Below are positions 1-5,624 of a stretch of DNA of 5,624 nt, piece by piece. Where the stretch lies: contig JAAYUH010000088.1 in assembly GCA_012517755.1 (NCBI GenBank), forward strand, positions 1-5,624, given 5' to 3'. Origin of the DNA: a bacterium (GTDB lineage: Bacteria; Caldisericota; Caldisericia; B22-G15). The notes beneath the pieces were generated by a model, which saw only the letters and a list, made by a program, of their open reading frames with translations, did not search any database and was not told where the DNA came from. A program made the position numbers and the translations under genes. Every line of letters starts with the position of its first letter. Positions within the stretch are counted from its first letter, which is position 1.

Positions 1-1
1 T

Positions 2-586
2 TATAGATTTCCTTTTCCTAATCAAATTATAGGATGGAGCAAAAAAGGAAGAAATTTAAGATGGAGCATCAAAATTCATAGATTAATAACACATAAATTT
101 AAATTAAATGAAGATGCAAAAGAGAGTTTCAAAAAATTTCTCGACCTCTTCAAACCAATGGAAGATATAATAGATTTTTATCTATTTCAACTGCCACCCT
201 CTTTTGGTCCAAAAGAGAAAAATAAAATAGTAGATTTTTTTAATGATTTTAATAGAGGAAAGATTGTTATAGAGTTTAGAAATAAAGATTGGTATGAAAT
301 GGATCTTGAAGATTTTGGAAGAAAAAATAGTTTACTTATCTGTTCAATTGATTCACCAGATTTTCAAAAGATGGTTTTTGAAATTGATGGAAGAATTTAT
401 TTAAGATTTCATGGAAGAGAATCTTGGTATCAATATGATTATAGTGATGATGAGATGAAAGATATTATAGAAATTATAAAAAATAAAAAACCAAAAAAGT
501 TTTATGCTTTTTTTAACAATGATTATGAAATGTTAAAGAATGCTCAAAGATTTTTATTCTTCCTAAAAAATGTACAAAATAAATGA
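2..586 (+). CDS. DUF72 (YecE-like) protein, 5' end outside window
   Basis: The frame is open from the first complete codon of the window, so the gene begins upstream; the ATG at 158 is internal. The 194 visible residues align by eye with the DUF72/COG1801 family (usually about 240-260 aa), so roughly 45-60 N-terminal residues, including the GTSGW-type motif, are missing. Visible family marks, numbered from the window edge: YRFP at 1-4 (the end of the usual FYR-P motif), WSIKIHRLITH at 21-31, the LFQLPPSF strand, IEFRNKDWY, IYLRFHGRESWYQYDYSDDE, and near the C-terminus FFNNDYEMLKNAQRF, matching the family's F-NND-----NA ending. DUF72 is a TIM-barrel-like family of uncertain biochemical function; I assign no reaction. 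It is probably cytosolic, as there are no membrane segments in the visible part. The last 17 bases overlap the radical SAM gene in another frame, implying co-transcription. The family call is firm; function is unknown. Confidence 0.9.
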   Translation, partial: YRFPFPNQIIGWSKKGRNLRWSIKIHRLITHKFKLNEDAKESFKKFLDLFKPMEDIIDFYLFQLPPSFGPKEKNKIVDFFNDFNRGKIVIEFRNKDWYEMDLEDFGRKNSLLICSIDSPDFQKMVFEIDGRIYLRFHGRESWYQYDYSDDEMKDIIEIIKNKKPKKFYAFFNNDYEMLKNAQRFLFFLKNVQNK

Positions 587-1391
587 AGTAAAAGTTAAAA
601 CAACATTACAAAAGTCAAAAATTTCAGAATATTGTATAAATCCATATCTTGGCTGTTTAAATGGATGTTTATATTGTTATGCATCATTTATCATGCAAAG
701 ATGGCACCATAAAGATGAAATATGGGGGAGTTTTGTCGATATAAGAATTAACTCAGTTGAAAATTTAAAAAAAGAGATAAAGAAAAAGGATAAAATAGAT
801 GTTTATATCTCTTCAATGACAGATGCATATCAAATTGTTGAAGAAAAATATAAATTGACAAGAGAAATATTAAAAACATTATCAAAAGAGGAAAATGCTC
901 TTTTTGATAAAAAATTTATAATTACAATACAGACAAAAGGAGAAGTTGTTTTAAGAGATTTAGATGTTTTAAAAAATCTAAAGGATATAACAGTTGGATT
1001 TACAATAACAATGCTTGATGAAGATAAAAGAAAAATTTTTGAGAAAGGAGCATCAGAAACTTATAAAAGATTAAAGGCTCTTGAAATATTGAATAGAAAT
1101 AAAATTAAGACATATGCATTTTTTGGTCCAATTCTTCCCGGAATCTCTGATGATTATGAAAAAATTTATAAGATAGTTAAATCAATTTATGAAACAGGCA
1201 CAAAAGAAATTCTTTTTGATAAACTTAGTTATTTTAAATATATGAAGAGAATAAAAGATATTTCTTACAAATTAAATTTATATAACGATTTTTTAAAGAG
1301 TGAAGATAAAAATTATCTAAATGAATTAAAATCAAAAATTTTAGTTGTGATGGATGAATTTAATAATATAAATTACAAAATTCTTTTTTGA
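570..1391 (+). CDS. SPL-family (COG1533/Rv2578c-like) radical SAM protein
   Basis: A complete protein of 273 aa. The radical SAM cluster motif is C29-X3-C33-X2-C36 within NPYLGCLNGCLYCYA, which would bind a [4Fe-4S] cluster and S-adenosylmethionine. Other family blocks: YISSMTDAYQ (79-88, the usual S-STDPYQ), TREIL (97-101), QTKGEVVLRDLDVL (121-134, the usual TKS-L--RD---L), FTITMLDEDKRKIFEKGA (144-161) and FGPILPGISD (185-194). This resembles the spore-photoproduct-lyase-like family often annotated as 'DNA repair photolyase', but most members, including this one, have no proven substrate, and DNA repair should not be assumed. The start at 570 is favoured because the N-terminus fits the family and the next Met (42) lies after the cluster motif. 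No Shine-Dalgarno sequence is visible upstream, so translation may be coupled to the overlapping DUF72 gene. It ends 33 bases from the convergent mutS2 stop, with a palindrome between them. Confidence 0.9.
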   Translation: MYKINEVKVKTTLQKSKISEYCINPYLGCLNGCLYCYASFIMQRWHHKDEIWGSFVDIRINSVENLKKEIKKKDKIDVYISSMTDAYQIVEEKYKLTREILKTLSKEENALFDKKFIITIQTKGEVVLRDLDVLKNLKDITVGFTITMLDEDKRKIFEKGASETYKRLKALEILNRNKIKTYAFFGPILPGISDDYEKIYKIVKSIYETGTKEILFDKLSYFKYMKRIKDISYKLNLYNDFLKSEDKNYLNELKSKILVVMDEFNNINYKILF

Positions 1392-1426
1392 AATGTCATT
1401 TTGGTGTTTGACACCAAATTAACATT
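1392..1426. repeat. Imperfect palindrome with GGTGTTTGACACC core
   Basis: The inner stem is a perfect 8 bp, TTTGGTGT (1400-1407) with ACACCAAA (1411-1418), around the loop TTG. After a T-T mismatch, an A-T pair and a C-A mismatch, an outer stem of 5 bp pairs AATGT (1392-1396) with ACATT (1422-1426). It begins one base after the radical SAM stop and runs into the mutS2 stop codon. It could serve both convergent genes as a transcript-end structure, but neither side has a clean U-tract, so I do not call it an intrinsic terminator. Its core matches the hairpin before the transporter at 10 of 13 positions, the differences all being transitions. Confidence 0.7.
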
Positions 1427-3743
1427 ATTTAAGAAAAACTATAGTTACACCAACATTTTCAGGGTCAAGAGAAAATCTCTCAACATGTGGGTGATTTCTT
1501 AAAAATTCATGGATAGCCTTTTTTAATATCCCTGAACCAACTCCATGATAAATGTAGATAAATGGATATGAAACAAGTGCTGCACTATCAATATATTTAT
1601 CAAGTTTTGCAATTGCTTCATCAACACTTTTTCCATGTAATTCAATTTTCATAGGAGGCATATCCTTTTCAGGTAAAATAACCTGACCTTCTTCCCCAAT
1701 TTCAAAAGTTTCATTTATTTTTCTTGTAATTTCAGTATATGGTAGTATAACTCTCATAGTTCCAATTTGTACTTGTATTTTTCTATCTTCCTCCTCTTTT
1801 TTCAAAACAATCCCCTGTTTCCCAAATTTATCAATATAAACTAAATCCCCTACCTCAATTTCATCAAAAGGAACAAAGTTTTTTTCTACCTCCTCTTCTA
1901 TCAACTCTTCACCTATTTTTACAATTTCTTCCTCGAGTTCTTTTTTCTTTTCAACTATCTCCTTTCTCTCTTTTGGAAGATTTTTTAGAATCTCATCCAT
2001 TTTATTCTTTGTTTCTTCAATTAACTCCTGCATTTTTCTTTTTGTAAGAAGAATATATTCCTTTCTTTTTGATTCAAGTTCATTAAGTAAGGCTTCGAGT
2101 TGTTCTCTCTCTTTAACAATTAAATTTTTCTCTTCTTCTATTCTGTTTTTATCCTGTTCTATTATTGTTTGATCACTTCTCATTTTTGAAATTATAAACT
2201 CTTTTTCTTTGTGTTCTTCTCCAAGAAGATTTCTTGCATTATTTATAATCTCTTCTTTTAGATTAAGGTGTGCTGCTATTGTTAAAGCATGGCTTTCTCC
2301 TGGAACTCCGATATAAAGTTTATAAGTTGGTTTTAAGGTTTCACTATCAAATCCTACACTACAATTCTCTACTCCATCAGTTTTATATGCAAATTCTTTA
2401 AGTTTTGGATAATGAGTTGCAATTGCACAAATTGCACCAAGATTATAAATATACTCTGCTATAGATTGAGCCAAACAGGCTCCTTCTTCTGGATCTGTTC
2501 CTGCACCAAGTTCATCAAGAAGAATAAGTGAATTCTCTGTGGCATTATTTAAAATATTTACAATTTGTTTCATATGAGATGAAAAAGTTGATAAACTCTG
2601 TTCAATACTCTGCTCTTCTCCAATATCTGCAAGTATATTATCAAATATATATGTTTCAAAAACATTTGCAGGAACAAATAAACCAGACTGGGTTAATGAT
2701 GAGAAAAGTCCTATTGTTTTTAAAGTTACAGTTTTACCACCTGTATTTGGCCCTGTAATTATAAGCATTTTAAATTTTTCACCAATATAAATGCTTATTG
2801 GTACAACTTCTCCTTTTAGAAGTGAATGTTTTCCATCAACTATATTGATATATTTTCTTTCAACAATTTCTGGTTCTACTGCATTCCAATCTTCAGCAAG
2901 TTTAGCTTTTGCAAAAATGAAATCAAGTTCACCAGTTATTTCAAGACTATTTTTGATATTATCAAAATTTTCCCAAACCATTATTGTTAAATTTGTTAGA
3001 ATTTTTTTTACCTCTTCTTCCTCTTTTCCTCTAAGTTCTATCAATTCATTATTTTTTGAAACTATAAATTGAGGTTCAACAAAAAGTGTTCTTCCTGAAC
3101 TTGAGGTATCCTGAACAATTGATGGGAAATAAGATGAATACTCTTTTTTTATTGGAACAACATATCTCCCATTTCTTAATGTAACAATAGGTTCTGCAAT
3201 CATATTCTTGTAAATTGAAAGAGTGAAAAGATCTTCAAGTTTTTCTATAATTTTTTCTCTCAAATCTCTTAATTTTCTTCTAATGGATTTCAACTCAGGA
3301 GTTGCATCATCTTTTACATTGCCCTCTTCATCAATACATCTTTCAATCTCAAGATTTATTGTTGAATCTTTTTTTATATTTAAAGCATATGAAAAAAGAT
3401 TTGGATATCTATCTTTTTTATTTTCAATTGTCTCTTTAATTTCATTAAAAATAAAAAGGTTGTTTTTTATCTTATTCAATTCAATTCCATTTAAAAGTGA
3501 CCTTACTTTTGCCTTTTTAATTATCTCTTCTATTTCATAGAGTGAAGAAAAAGGTAAACTTCCTTCATTTTGTAAGAAAATTCTTGCTTCTTTTGTTTCA
3601 ACTAATTTTAATTTAACAATTTCTGGTTCATTTATTGGCAATAGAGATGAAATAATATTTTTTGCTATTGATGTATTAGCATACCCTTTTAAGATTTCTA
3701 AAATTTTAAAATATTCAAGCACATTTAAACTATGTATATCCAT
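1425..3743 (-). CDS. mutS2: MutS2 (RqcU-type) ATPase with C-terminal Smr domain
   Basis: Complete at 772 aa, a normal MutS2 length. Layout: core/clamp-like helices at about 1-300 with no mismatch-recognition domain; ATPase at about 300-500 with Walker A GPNTGGKT (331-338), the conserved GEEQSIEQSLSTFSSHM block (375-391), Walker B LILLDELGAGTDPEEG (406-421, D410/E411) and the ATH switch (442-444); a charged Glu/Lys-rich coiled coil at about 505-625; a small KOW-like beta domain at about 628-675; and an Smr domain at about 697-772 with IELHG (700-704), HGVGSG (733-738) and a GVTIVFLK end. All key ATPase residues are present. In the family, MutS2 suppresses recombination in some bacteria and in Bacillus splits collided ribosomes (RqcU); which role applies here cannot be read from sequence. 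Smr has LHG instead of the more usual LDLHG, a conservative change. The ATG at 3743 is the only start that gives the typical N-terminus; an extended -10 lies just upstream and no ribosome binding site is seen. Confidence 0.97.
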   Translation of the reverse strand: MDIHSLNVLEYFKILEILKGYANTSIAKNIISSLLPINEPEIVKLKLVETKEARIFLQNEGSLPFSSLYEIEEIIKKAKVRSLLNGIELNKIKNNLFIFNEIKETIENKKDRYPNLFSYALNIKKDSTINLEIERCIDEEGNVKDDATPELKSIRRKLRDLREKIIEKLEDLFTLSIYKNMIAEPIVTLRNGRYVVPIKKEYSSYFPSIVQDTSSSGRTLFVEPQFIVSKNNELIELRGKEEEEVKKILTNLTIMVWENFDNIKNSLEITGELDFIFAKAKLAEDWNAVEPEIVERKYINIVDGKHSLLKGEVVPISIYIGEKFKMLIITGPNTGGKTVTLKTIGLFSSLTQSGLFVPANVFETYIFDNILADIGEEQSIEQSLSTFSSHMKQIVNILNNATENSLILLDELGAGTDPEEGACLAQSIAEYIYNLGAICAIATHYPKLKEFAYKTDGVENCSVGFDSETLKPTYKLYIGVPGESHALTIAAHLNLKEEIINNARNLLGEEHKEKEFIISKMRSDQTIIEQDKNRIEEEKNLIVKEREQLEALLNELESKRKEYILLTKRKMQELIEETKNKMDEILKNLPKERKEIVEKKKELEEEIVKIGEELIEEEVEKNFVPFDEIEVGDLVYIDKFGKQGIVLKKEEEDRKIQVQIGTMRVILPYTEITRKINETFEIGEEGQVILPEKDMPPMKIELHGKSVDEAIAKLDKYIDSAALVSYPFIYIYHGVGSGILKKAIHEFLRNHPHVERFSLDPENVGVTIVFLK

Positions 3744-3751
3744 TTTAAACT

Positions 3752-3760
3752 ATTATATCA
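3752..3760 (-). promoter_or_regulatory. Extended -10 element for mutS2
   Basis: Read on the minus strand the bases are TGATATAAT, a perfect TGN-TATAAT extended -10. No good TTGACA-like -35 is found at 16-18 bases; an A/T tract (about 3771-3783) lies there instead, which suits an extended -10 promoter. The predicted transcription start, 7 bases past the hexamer, is about 3745, giving a leader of about 2 bases before the mutS2 ATG. In DNA this AT-rich a TATAAT can arise by chance, but the extension and the position add weight. Confidence 0.5.
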
Positions 3761-3947
3761 TTTATTATTAAAATTTTTTTAAATAAATAATATGTTTTTA
3801 TATAATTTAAAATGAAATAATTTACATTTAATCAGGATTTTTTAAAAGTTTTTTTAAAATATTTTTTTTATTAATAATAAATTTAGGTTCCATAAAATTT
3901 AGAATGAATTATATTCAATGTTTGAAGTTTTAAATTTCTTTAAATAC
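3761..3947. other. AT-rich divergent spacer, no gene seen
   Basis: This is the central part of the 313-base gene-free interval between the divergent mutS2 and transporter starts. It is almost entirely A and T, with runs of 7-8 T at about 3774-3780 and 3863-3870. I found no RNA gene, no coding frame of plausible length and no strong hairpin. A small perfect TGAAT-tat-ATTCA inverted repeat at 3905-3917 is the only symmetric site noted; it could be an operator, but such sites are expected by chance here. The A/T tracts may act as UP-like elements for either promoter. Confidence 0.6.
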
Positions 3948-3976
3948 TTGACTCATAGTTGATTTATGATTAACAT
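3948..3976 (+). promoter_or_regulatory. Candidate sigma-70 promoter upstream of the transporter
   Basis: A -35 TTGACT (3948-3953, 5 of 6 to consensus), an exact 17-base spacer, and a -10 TAACAT (3971-3976, 4 of 6). Transcription would begin near 3983, immediately before the ATG at 3984, which is the upstream copy of the transporter's own start sequence. A weak -10 makes this a moderate call. A mapped 5' transcript end near 3983 would confirm it. Confidence 0.4.
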
Positions 3977-3999
3977 TTTTTTTATGAATAAGAAATATA
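3977..3999 (+). repeat. Direct repeat, upstream copy of transporter start
   Basis: These 23 bases match 4050-4072 at 21 positions. From the ATG onward the copies read ATGAATAAGAAATATA here and ATGAGTAAGAAATATA there (15 of 16). The spacing of 73 bases changes the reading frame, so the upstream ATG does not lead into the transporter. This copy may be the original start context, since the candidate promoter aims directly at it. Confidence 0.8.
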
Positions 4000-4064
4000 A
4001 ATTAATTTTTGAGACAAAGGTGCCTGACACTTTTGTCTCATCAGTGGTATTTTTCTATGAGTAA
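3984..4064 (+). other. 26-codon upstream ORF overlapping the transporter start
   Basis: ATG at 3984, TAA at 4062-4064. The peptide begins MNKKYKLIFETK, close to the transporter's own MSKKYI start because it begins in the duplicated segment, then reads through the hairpin (KVPDTF) and ends VVFFYE. The stop lies 3 bases past the transporter's ATG (4057-4059), an overlap that would allow ribosomes finishing it to restart on the transporter. It is most likely a by-product of the insertion and not a selected peptide, but it could act as a leader that affects transporter expression. No homology is recognised. Confidence 0.3.
4011..4039. repeat. Strong palindrome with GGTGCCTGACAC core
   Basis: A 12-bp stem pairs 4011-4022 (GAGACAAAGGTG) with 4028-4039 (CACTTTTGTCTC) around a CCTGA loop; every position pairs, one being a G-T wobble (4019 with 4031). 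In this AT-rich spacer it stands out by its G+C and by its stability. It sits between the two copies of the 23-base direct repeat and shares its core with the palindrome at 1392-1426. No U-tract follows (ATCAGTGG), so it is not a typical terminator. It resembles dispersed REP-like palindromes; no transposase is in the window. Confidence 0.8.
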
Positions 4065-4072
4065 GAAATATA
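4050..4072 (+). repeat. Direct repeat, downstream copy at the transporter ATG
   Basis: Second copy of the 23-base repeat at 3977-3999, with 2 mismatches (C at 4055, G at 4061). It contains the transporter's start codon at 4057-4059 and its first codons. The 50 bases between the copies (4000-4049) hold the hairpin and short flanks. Confidence 0.8.
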
Positions 4073-4926
4073 TCCCAACATTATTAATTCTTGCATCTTT
4101 GTGGGGAAGCGATTATATGTTTATTAAAATTGGAATAAGTTCTATTCATCCTTCTCTTTTTACATCATTAAGATTTTTAATAGCATCAATAGTTTTTTTT
4201 GTTTTTTTAAAAATAAAAAAAGCATCTTTTAAAATTCCACTAAAAGATTTATTATTTATATTTTTTATCTCTTTAATTGATGTTTATTTACCTCAAATCT
4301 TAACAACAACAGGAGAAAAAACAGTTGCAAGCGGAATAACATCTGTAATTTTATCTTCTTCACCAATATTTACTTTCATATTTGCATATTTTTTTCTTAA
4401 AGAAGAAAAGATAAATTTTTATAAAATTTTTTTTGTTATTTTGGGATTTTTAGGTGTTTTTATAATATTTTATAAAGAACTTTTAAATAATAATGAATTT
4501 GTAATAACAGGATTTATTTTGATCCTTCTTGCATCAATAGCATATGCAATCGGAATAATTCTTTTAAAAAAAATAAACAGTAAAATTAATGTTCACCTTT
4601 CCTGCTTTTATCTTGTTCTCTTTGCTTTTTTTATCTCTATTCCTTTTACCATTCTTTCAAATGGAGTTACTAATTCAAATTTTAAAATTTCCTCAGTTTT
4701 GGCACTTTTTTATGATGGAATAGTTTTGCAAGCATTTACATATTCATTTTTTCTTAATGCTGTCAGAATTTTTGGTGCATCAAGAACTGCCTATGTAGGT
4801 TATTTTATGCCAATATTTAGTATTATTTATGGAGCAATTTTTTTAAAAGAAGTTTTAACGATAAATATTTTTGTTGGAGGAGCTCTAATTTTACTATCTG
4901 CTTATTTTATTGAAAAAGGTTCATAA
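4057..4926 (+). CDS. EamA/DMT-family transporter (10 membrane segments)
   Basis: 289 aa, normal for the drug/metabolite transporter superfamily. Two tandem EamA repeats cover about residues 7-138 and 150-285. About ten hydrophobic segments are visible (near 6-26, 33-52, 63-81, 88-113, 121-139, 150-170, 178-199, 210-232, 240-262, 268-285). Family marks: ASLWGSDYMFIKIG near the N-terminus, TTTGEKTVASGITSVILSSSP (83-103), and FFLKEEKIN (112-120), echoed by IFLKEVLTIN (261-270) in the second half. It should be an inner-membrane exporter or exchanger of a small metabolite; the substrate is not predictable. The start at 4057 is preferred over a TTG at 4009, because the extra 16 residues would be translated from the hairpin repeat and are unlike any EamA N-terminus. 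No Shine-Dalgarno sequence precedes the ATG. Expression may depend on the candidate promoter at 3948-3976 and on reading through the hairpin. The stop overlaps the convergent rsmG stop. Confidence 0.92.
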   Translation: MSKKYIPTLLILASLWGSDYMFIKIGISSIHPSLFTSLRFLIASIVFFVFLKIKKASFKIPLKDLLFIFFISLIDVYLPQILTTTGEKTVASGITSVILSSSPIFTFIFAYFFLKEEKINFYKIFFVILGFLGVFIIFYKELLNNNEFVITGFILILLASIAYAIGIILLKKINSKINVHLSCFYLVLFAFFISIPFTILSNGVTNSNFKISSVLALFYDGIVLQAFTYSFFLNAVRIFGASRTAYVGYFMPIFSIIYGAIFLKEVLTINIFVGGALILLSAYFIEKGS

Positions 4927-5624
4927 ATTATTTTTAAAAATTGTATCTTTAATTTTTTTAAATCTTCTTGGATATTTTATTGGTGTTGTTTCAATTTTTT
5001 TTAATATTAGTAAAATTCTCTCGCTTTTAAAAAATGGTAACTCATATTTAAAAATATCTTCAACTTCTAAACCAAGTTCAGATAAAAAAATTTTACTTTT
5101 TTCAATTAAATCTATCTCATCTACCCCTTTCCATAAAAAAATTCTTCCGTTCACTTTAACAAAAGGTGCAGTTAGTTCAAAAATTCCTGGAATTTTTAAA
5201 ACCCATCTTGAAAAAACTTGTGAAAATTTCTCTCTTAAACTTTCTTTATATTCCTCTTTTTTTATTAACTCTTCTCCTCTTCCCCATAAAATATCAACTT
5301 TTTCTAAAAACAACTCTTTTACAACATTGTTTAAAAAATCAACCCTTTTTTTATTTGAATCTATGAGTAAAAATTCACTGTTTGAAGAAAAAATCTTAAG
5401 TGGAATACCAGGAATACCTGCTCCAGTCCCAACATCTAAATTTTTACCTTTTAATTCAGTCGAATCAAGATATTTTTTTAGATATACAATTGGCATAAGT
5501 GAATCAAAAAATTGTTTAATTGCAATTTCTTCTTTTGTCTTTTCCCCTGTTAAGTTGAATTTCTGATTATAAAAAATTATTAATTCAAGATATCTTTTTA
5601 ATTTTTCAATTTTTTCATCATCAA
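4921..5624 (-). CDS. rsmG: RsmG (GidB), 16S rRNA m7G527 methyltransferase, 5' end outside window
   Basis: RsmG transfers a methyl group from S-adenosylmethionine to N7 of G527 (E. coli numbering) in 16S rRNA of the small ribosomal subunit. The frame stays open to the right edge, so the Met at 5496 is internal: the codons before it encode family sequence, including YNQKFNLTGEKTKEEI and FFDSL (the usual N-KFNLT...DSL block). With 233 residues visible against a usual 207-240, only a few codons are likely missing. Numbered from the window edge, the SAM-binding loop is LDVGTGAGIPGIPL (62-75), followed by LLIDSNKKRVDFL with the acidic ribose-binding strand, VFSRWV (the usual SRAV region) and VNGRIFLWKG (the G--F--KG strand). 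W replaces the common A after SR, a minor oddity. Its TGA at 4921-4923 abuts the transporter's TAA, giving a 6-base convergent overlap. Loss of RsmG causes low-level streptomycin resistance in several bacteria. Confidence 0.95.
   Translation of the reverse strand, partial: DDEKIEKLKRYLELIIFYNQKFNLTGEKTKEEIAIKQFFDSLMPIVYLKKYLDSTELKGKNLDVGTGAGIPGIPLKIFSSNSEFLLIDSNKKRVDFLNNVVKELFLEKVDILWGRGEELIKKEEYKESLREKFSQVFSRWVLKIPGIFELTAPFVKVNGRIFLWKGVDEIDLIEKSKIFLSELGLEVEDIFKYELPFFKSERILLILKKIETTPIKYPRRFKKIKDTIFKNNL

Noticed and set aside
158..160. ATG as the start of the DUF72 gene
   Set aside because: The frame is open upstream to the window edge and encodes conserved DUF72 sequence (YRFP, WSIKIHRLITH).
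2528..3540. Plus-strand reading frames of 76-105 codons opposite mutS2
   Set aside because: They lie antisense to strongly conserved MutS2 coding sequence, have low-complexity Ser/Phe/Leu-rich products and resemble no known family.
4011..4039. Hairpin as an intrinsic terminator or riboswitch of the transporter gene
   Set aside because: No U-tract follows, there is no room for an aptamer, and the direct repeats plus the related copy at 1392 point to a repeat element.
4009..4056. TTG start giving the transporter 16 extra N-terminal residues (RQRCLTLLSH...)
   Set aside because: Those codons are the hairpin repeat read in frame; the protein from the ATG at 4057 already has a complete, typical EamA N-terminus.
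4193..4208. Long T runs (8 and 7) in the transporter gene as a phase-variation tract
   Set aside because: Runs of this length are common throughout the window, including in mutS2, and fit the base composition.
4930..4941. ATTTTTAAAAAT palindrome after the transporter stop
   Set aside because: An A/T-only palindrome without loop or G+C stem; expected by chance here and lies inside rsmG coding sequence.
5494..5496. ATG (minus strand) as the rsmG start
   Set aside because: The 42 residues before it are conserved RsmG sequence (NLTG, DSL), so this Met is internal.
4910..5566. Plus-strand frame of 218 codons opposite rsmG, and a shorter one at 5166-5366
   Set aside because: rsmG is unmistakable on the minus strand; these are Ser/Lys/Phe/Leu-rich shadows.

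Overview
The window is AT-rich bacterial DNA, roughly a quarter G+C by eye, with AAA/AGA/TTT-heavy codon use and tightly packed genes. MutS2 and RsmG mark it as bacterial. The sequence does not name the lineage; a low-GC, possibly uncultivated group fits. None of the three gene starts inside the window has a recognisable Shine-Dalgarno sequence.

Layout from left to right: (1) the 3' three quarters of a DUF72 (YecE-like) gene, entering from the left edge; (2) an SPL-family radical SAM gene (COG1533 type) that overlaps it by 17 bases on the same strand, so the two look like one transcription unit; (3) a 35-base imperfect palindrome in the short gap where this pair meets mutS2; (4) mutS2 on the minus strand, complete from ATPase core to Smr domain, with an extended -10 promoter so close to its ATG that the mRNA would be nearly leaderless; (5) a 313-base, very AT-rich divergent spacer; (6) an EamA/DMT-family membrane transporter on the plus strand; (7) rsmG (16S rRNA G527 methyltransferase) on the minus strand, overlapping the transporter tail-to-tail by 6 bases and running off the right edge.

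The most interesting part is the start of the transporter gene. Its first 16 bases, with 7 T-rich bases before them, occur twice, 73 bases apart (3977-3999 and 4050-4072, 21 of 23 identical). Between the copies sits a strong 12-bp hairpin with a GGTGCCTGACAC core. A related core, GGTGTTTGACACC, forms the hairpin at 1392-1426. I read this as a small palindromic repeat that landed at the transporter's original start and duplicated or separated it. A candidate promoter would begin transcription almost exactly at the upstream copy of the start. What remains is a 26-codon reading frame whose stop overlaps the transporter's ATG.

The genes do not form one pathway. MutS2 (ribosome rescue or recombination control) and RsmG (ribosome modification) are both translation-linked housekeeping genes. 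The DUF72/radical SAM pair and the transporter have no assignable substrate. I found no complete new multi-gene system, CRISPR array, tRNA or rRNA.
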